A stretch of DNA of 6,545 bases from the NCBI GenBank assembly GCA_030018745.1, contig JASEHB010000146.1:1-6545 (forward strand). The letters run 5' to 3'. This document shows, in pieces, positions 5,561-6,545 of the stretch. Source of the stretch: Desulfatibacillaceae bacterium. Its GTDB lineage: Bacteria; Desulfobacterota; Desulfobacteria; Desulfobacterales; Desulfatibacillaceae. Numbering within the stretch: position 1 is the first letter of the stretch; each line of letters begins with the position of its first letter. The notes under the pieces were generated by a model. It had not been told where the DNA came from, did no database searches, and saw only the letters and a list, made by a program, of their open reading frames with translations. Position numbers and translations under genes: made by a program.

Positions 5561-6409
5561 CTAATGAATAAGGGCTGTTTTGCCGTTTTTCAAGTCCGCC
5601 CGCCTGCCCTTTGACAGGCCGAATTTTTCGCAGACCCCTTCCACCATTATATCCACAGCCTTCTCGTCGGCAGCATCCGGCGGCTCCCGCTGGCTGGCAA
5701 CTGCCACAAGGGCCGCCACGCTGTCCTTGTCGTCCAGGTCAAAGGGTTTTTTTACCCAGAAAAGCCGGTTATCGTGCTTGATGTACATTACGGTAGGACC
5801 CAGAAGGGGCGACTTTTTGCGGCTTCTTGTAAAAAGGCCCATAACCGCAGCATAGGTTGGAGAGATGACTTTTTCCGGAGCCTTTTTGTAATTTAGCAGA
5901 ATGCCAAAAAGCTTGAGAAGGCGCATTATGGAAGAAACGCGGGCGACAAGAAGCTCCTGCTTCAAATCCTGGCCCATCTTTTCAATGTCTTTGCGCGTAA
6001 AGGAAAGGTCTATCTCATCAACAATGGATTTATGAATGCTGTCAACCGTCTGCCGAAAGCGGGTGCGGACGGTGTCGTCCTTGTAGTAAAGGATTTTAAA
6101 GGCGTTGTGGATCATATCCTTCAAGTTGGGGTTTTTTAAAATGATCACATTGTCAACGCTTGTGTTTGCATAAACAGGCAGTTCGTTGTCCAGAACAAGC
6201 ACATCTGTCTTGCCCTGGCCCGAAGGCCGCACGAACAGCTCCATATCCCGCTTTTCCACACGGCGGTAATCCGTTCTTTCCAAAAGCGCACGCATGGCCT
6301 GCTTGTCTATGGCCTTTATCCCGTCAACCTCCTTTTCCAGGGAGGCAATGACAGCCGCAGCAAGCCTGTCCACAGTCAGTTTTTCCTCAAGGCGAGTTGC
6401 AAAGTCCAT
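5561..6409 (-). CDS. Protein of unknown function, cytosolic
   Basis: I do not recognise a family in this 282-residue protein. It has no signal peptide, membrane segment or cysteine cluster. The N-terminus is helical and charged (TRLEEKLTVDRLAAAVIASL). A mixed stretch follows with DVLVLDNELPVYANTS (69-84) and VIILKNPNLKDM (88-99), then a long charged helical region in the middle (about 105-170). A basic segment (TRSRKKS) precedes a strand-rich LFWVKKPFDLDDKDS region, and the tail is basic. A longer frame starts at GTG 6505 (314 residues). I prefer ATG 6409: the added 32 residues look like translated leader, and a good promoter (-10 TATAAT at 6454-6449) lies inside them. No clear Shine-Dalgarno precedes either start. 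The radical SAM gene follows 131 bp downstream behind a weak terminator, so a shared role is not implied. Confidence 0.72.
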   Translation of the reverse strand: MDFATRLEEKLTVDRLAAAVIASLEKEVDGIKAIDKQAMRALLERTDYRRVEKRDMELFVRPSGQGKTDVLVLDNELPVYANTSVDNVIILKNPNLKDMIHNAFKILYYKDDTVRTRFRQTVDSIHKSIVDEIDLSFTRKDIEKMGQDLKQELLVARVSSIMRLLKLFGILLNYKKAPEKVISPTYAAVMGLFTRSRKKSPLLGPTVMYIKHDNRLFWVKKPFDLDDKDSVAALVAVASQREPPDAADEKAVDIMVEGVCEKFGLSKGRRADLKNGKTALIH

Positions 6410-6448
6410 TTTTTTTGTCGCTTTTAATAATAGTCTGCGCAAACCGCC

Positions 6449-6476
6449 ATTATAAGCCGTCAAAAAGGGGTGGCAC
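6449..6476 (-). promoter_or_regulatory. Probable sigma70-type promoter for the 5561-6409 gene
   Basis: On the minus strand GTGCCA (6476-6471, 4/6 to TTGACA) is followed after 16 bp by a perfect TATAAT (6454-6449). Transcription would begin near 6442 and leave a leader of about 33 bases before the ATG at 6409. This promoter lies inside the longer GTG-start frame and therefore argues for the shorter protein. Confidence 0.5.
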
Positions 6477-6486
6477 CAGCTTTCCA
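6471..6486 (+). promoter_or_regulatory. Sigma54-like -24/-12 element (imperfect), reading out of the window
   Basis: On the plus strand TGGCACC-AGCT-TTCCA resembles the sigma54 consensus TGGCACG-N4-TTGCA. The -24 TGGCAC is perfect, but the -12 GC is CC here. It overlaps the -35 of the leftward promoter. Any target gene would lie right of the window. The remaining bases to 6545 contain no recognisable gene start. Confidence 0.2.
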
Positions 6487-6545
6487 CCTTTTTAAAAATT
6501 AACACAGGACACCGGGTCTGTAAACCAAGGTGAAAACAGGTTTGC

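Noticed and set aside
6455..6466. TTGACG just before the TATAAT on the minus strand as a -35
   Set aside because: It is only 3 bp from the -10, far too close for a sigma70 promoter.
1..6545. Defence island, prophage or other accessory system
   Set aside because: No transposase, integrase, toxin-antitoxin, nuclease, CRISPR or phage gene is visible; the recognised genes are ordinary chromosomal families.

Overview
The window is an ordinary bacterial chromosomal segment. It holds eight coding regions, one of them cut by the left edge. I see no mobile element, CRISPR array, tRNA or rRNA. Base composition looks moderately GC-rich (by eye, not computed). The mix of genes (a kinesin-light-chain-type TPR end, a CX4CX2C radical SAM protein, a stand-alone RsbW-type kinase and a DAG-kinase-family enzyme) fits an environmental Gram-negative such as a Desulfobacterota member. 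That placement is a weak inference with no phylogenetic marker behind it.

Layout. On the left, two genes read rightward: the last 19 codons of a TPR protein, then after 6 bp a hormone-sensitive-lipase-family esterase/acetylhydrolase (67-1050). Everything to the right reads leftward. In transcription order from the right these are a conserved-looking protein of unknown function (6409-5561), a radical SAM protein (5429-4560), a small two-helix membrane protein 30 bp behind it (4529-4137), a HATPase_c_2/RsbW-like kinase (3870-3439), a diacylglycerol/lipid-kinase-family protein (3095-2130) and a CaCA-family Ca2+/Na+ antiporter (2013-1051). The antiporter and esterase converge with their stop codons directly abutting (1048-1053), inside the loop of a symmetric inverted repeat.

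Functional links. The radical SAM and small membrane genes are probably one transcript. The TPR protein and esterase are probably another. The remaining genes are separated by 100-340 bp and look like independent units. Three genes could be extended upstream through TTG or GTG starts. In each case an internal ATG looks better, because of a Shine-Dalgarno-like site, a promoter lying inside the extension, or where the family domain begins.

I find no convincing undescribed multi-gene system. The points most worth a second look are the non-canonical CX4CX2C cluster motif of the radical SAM protein, the eukaryote-like active-site motifs of the lipid kinase, the unrecognised 282-residue protein with possible divergent promoters next to it, and the partnerless anti-sigma-type kinase.
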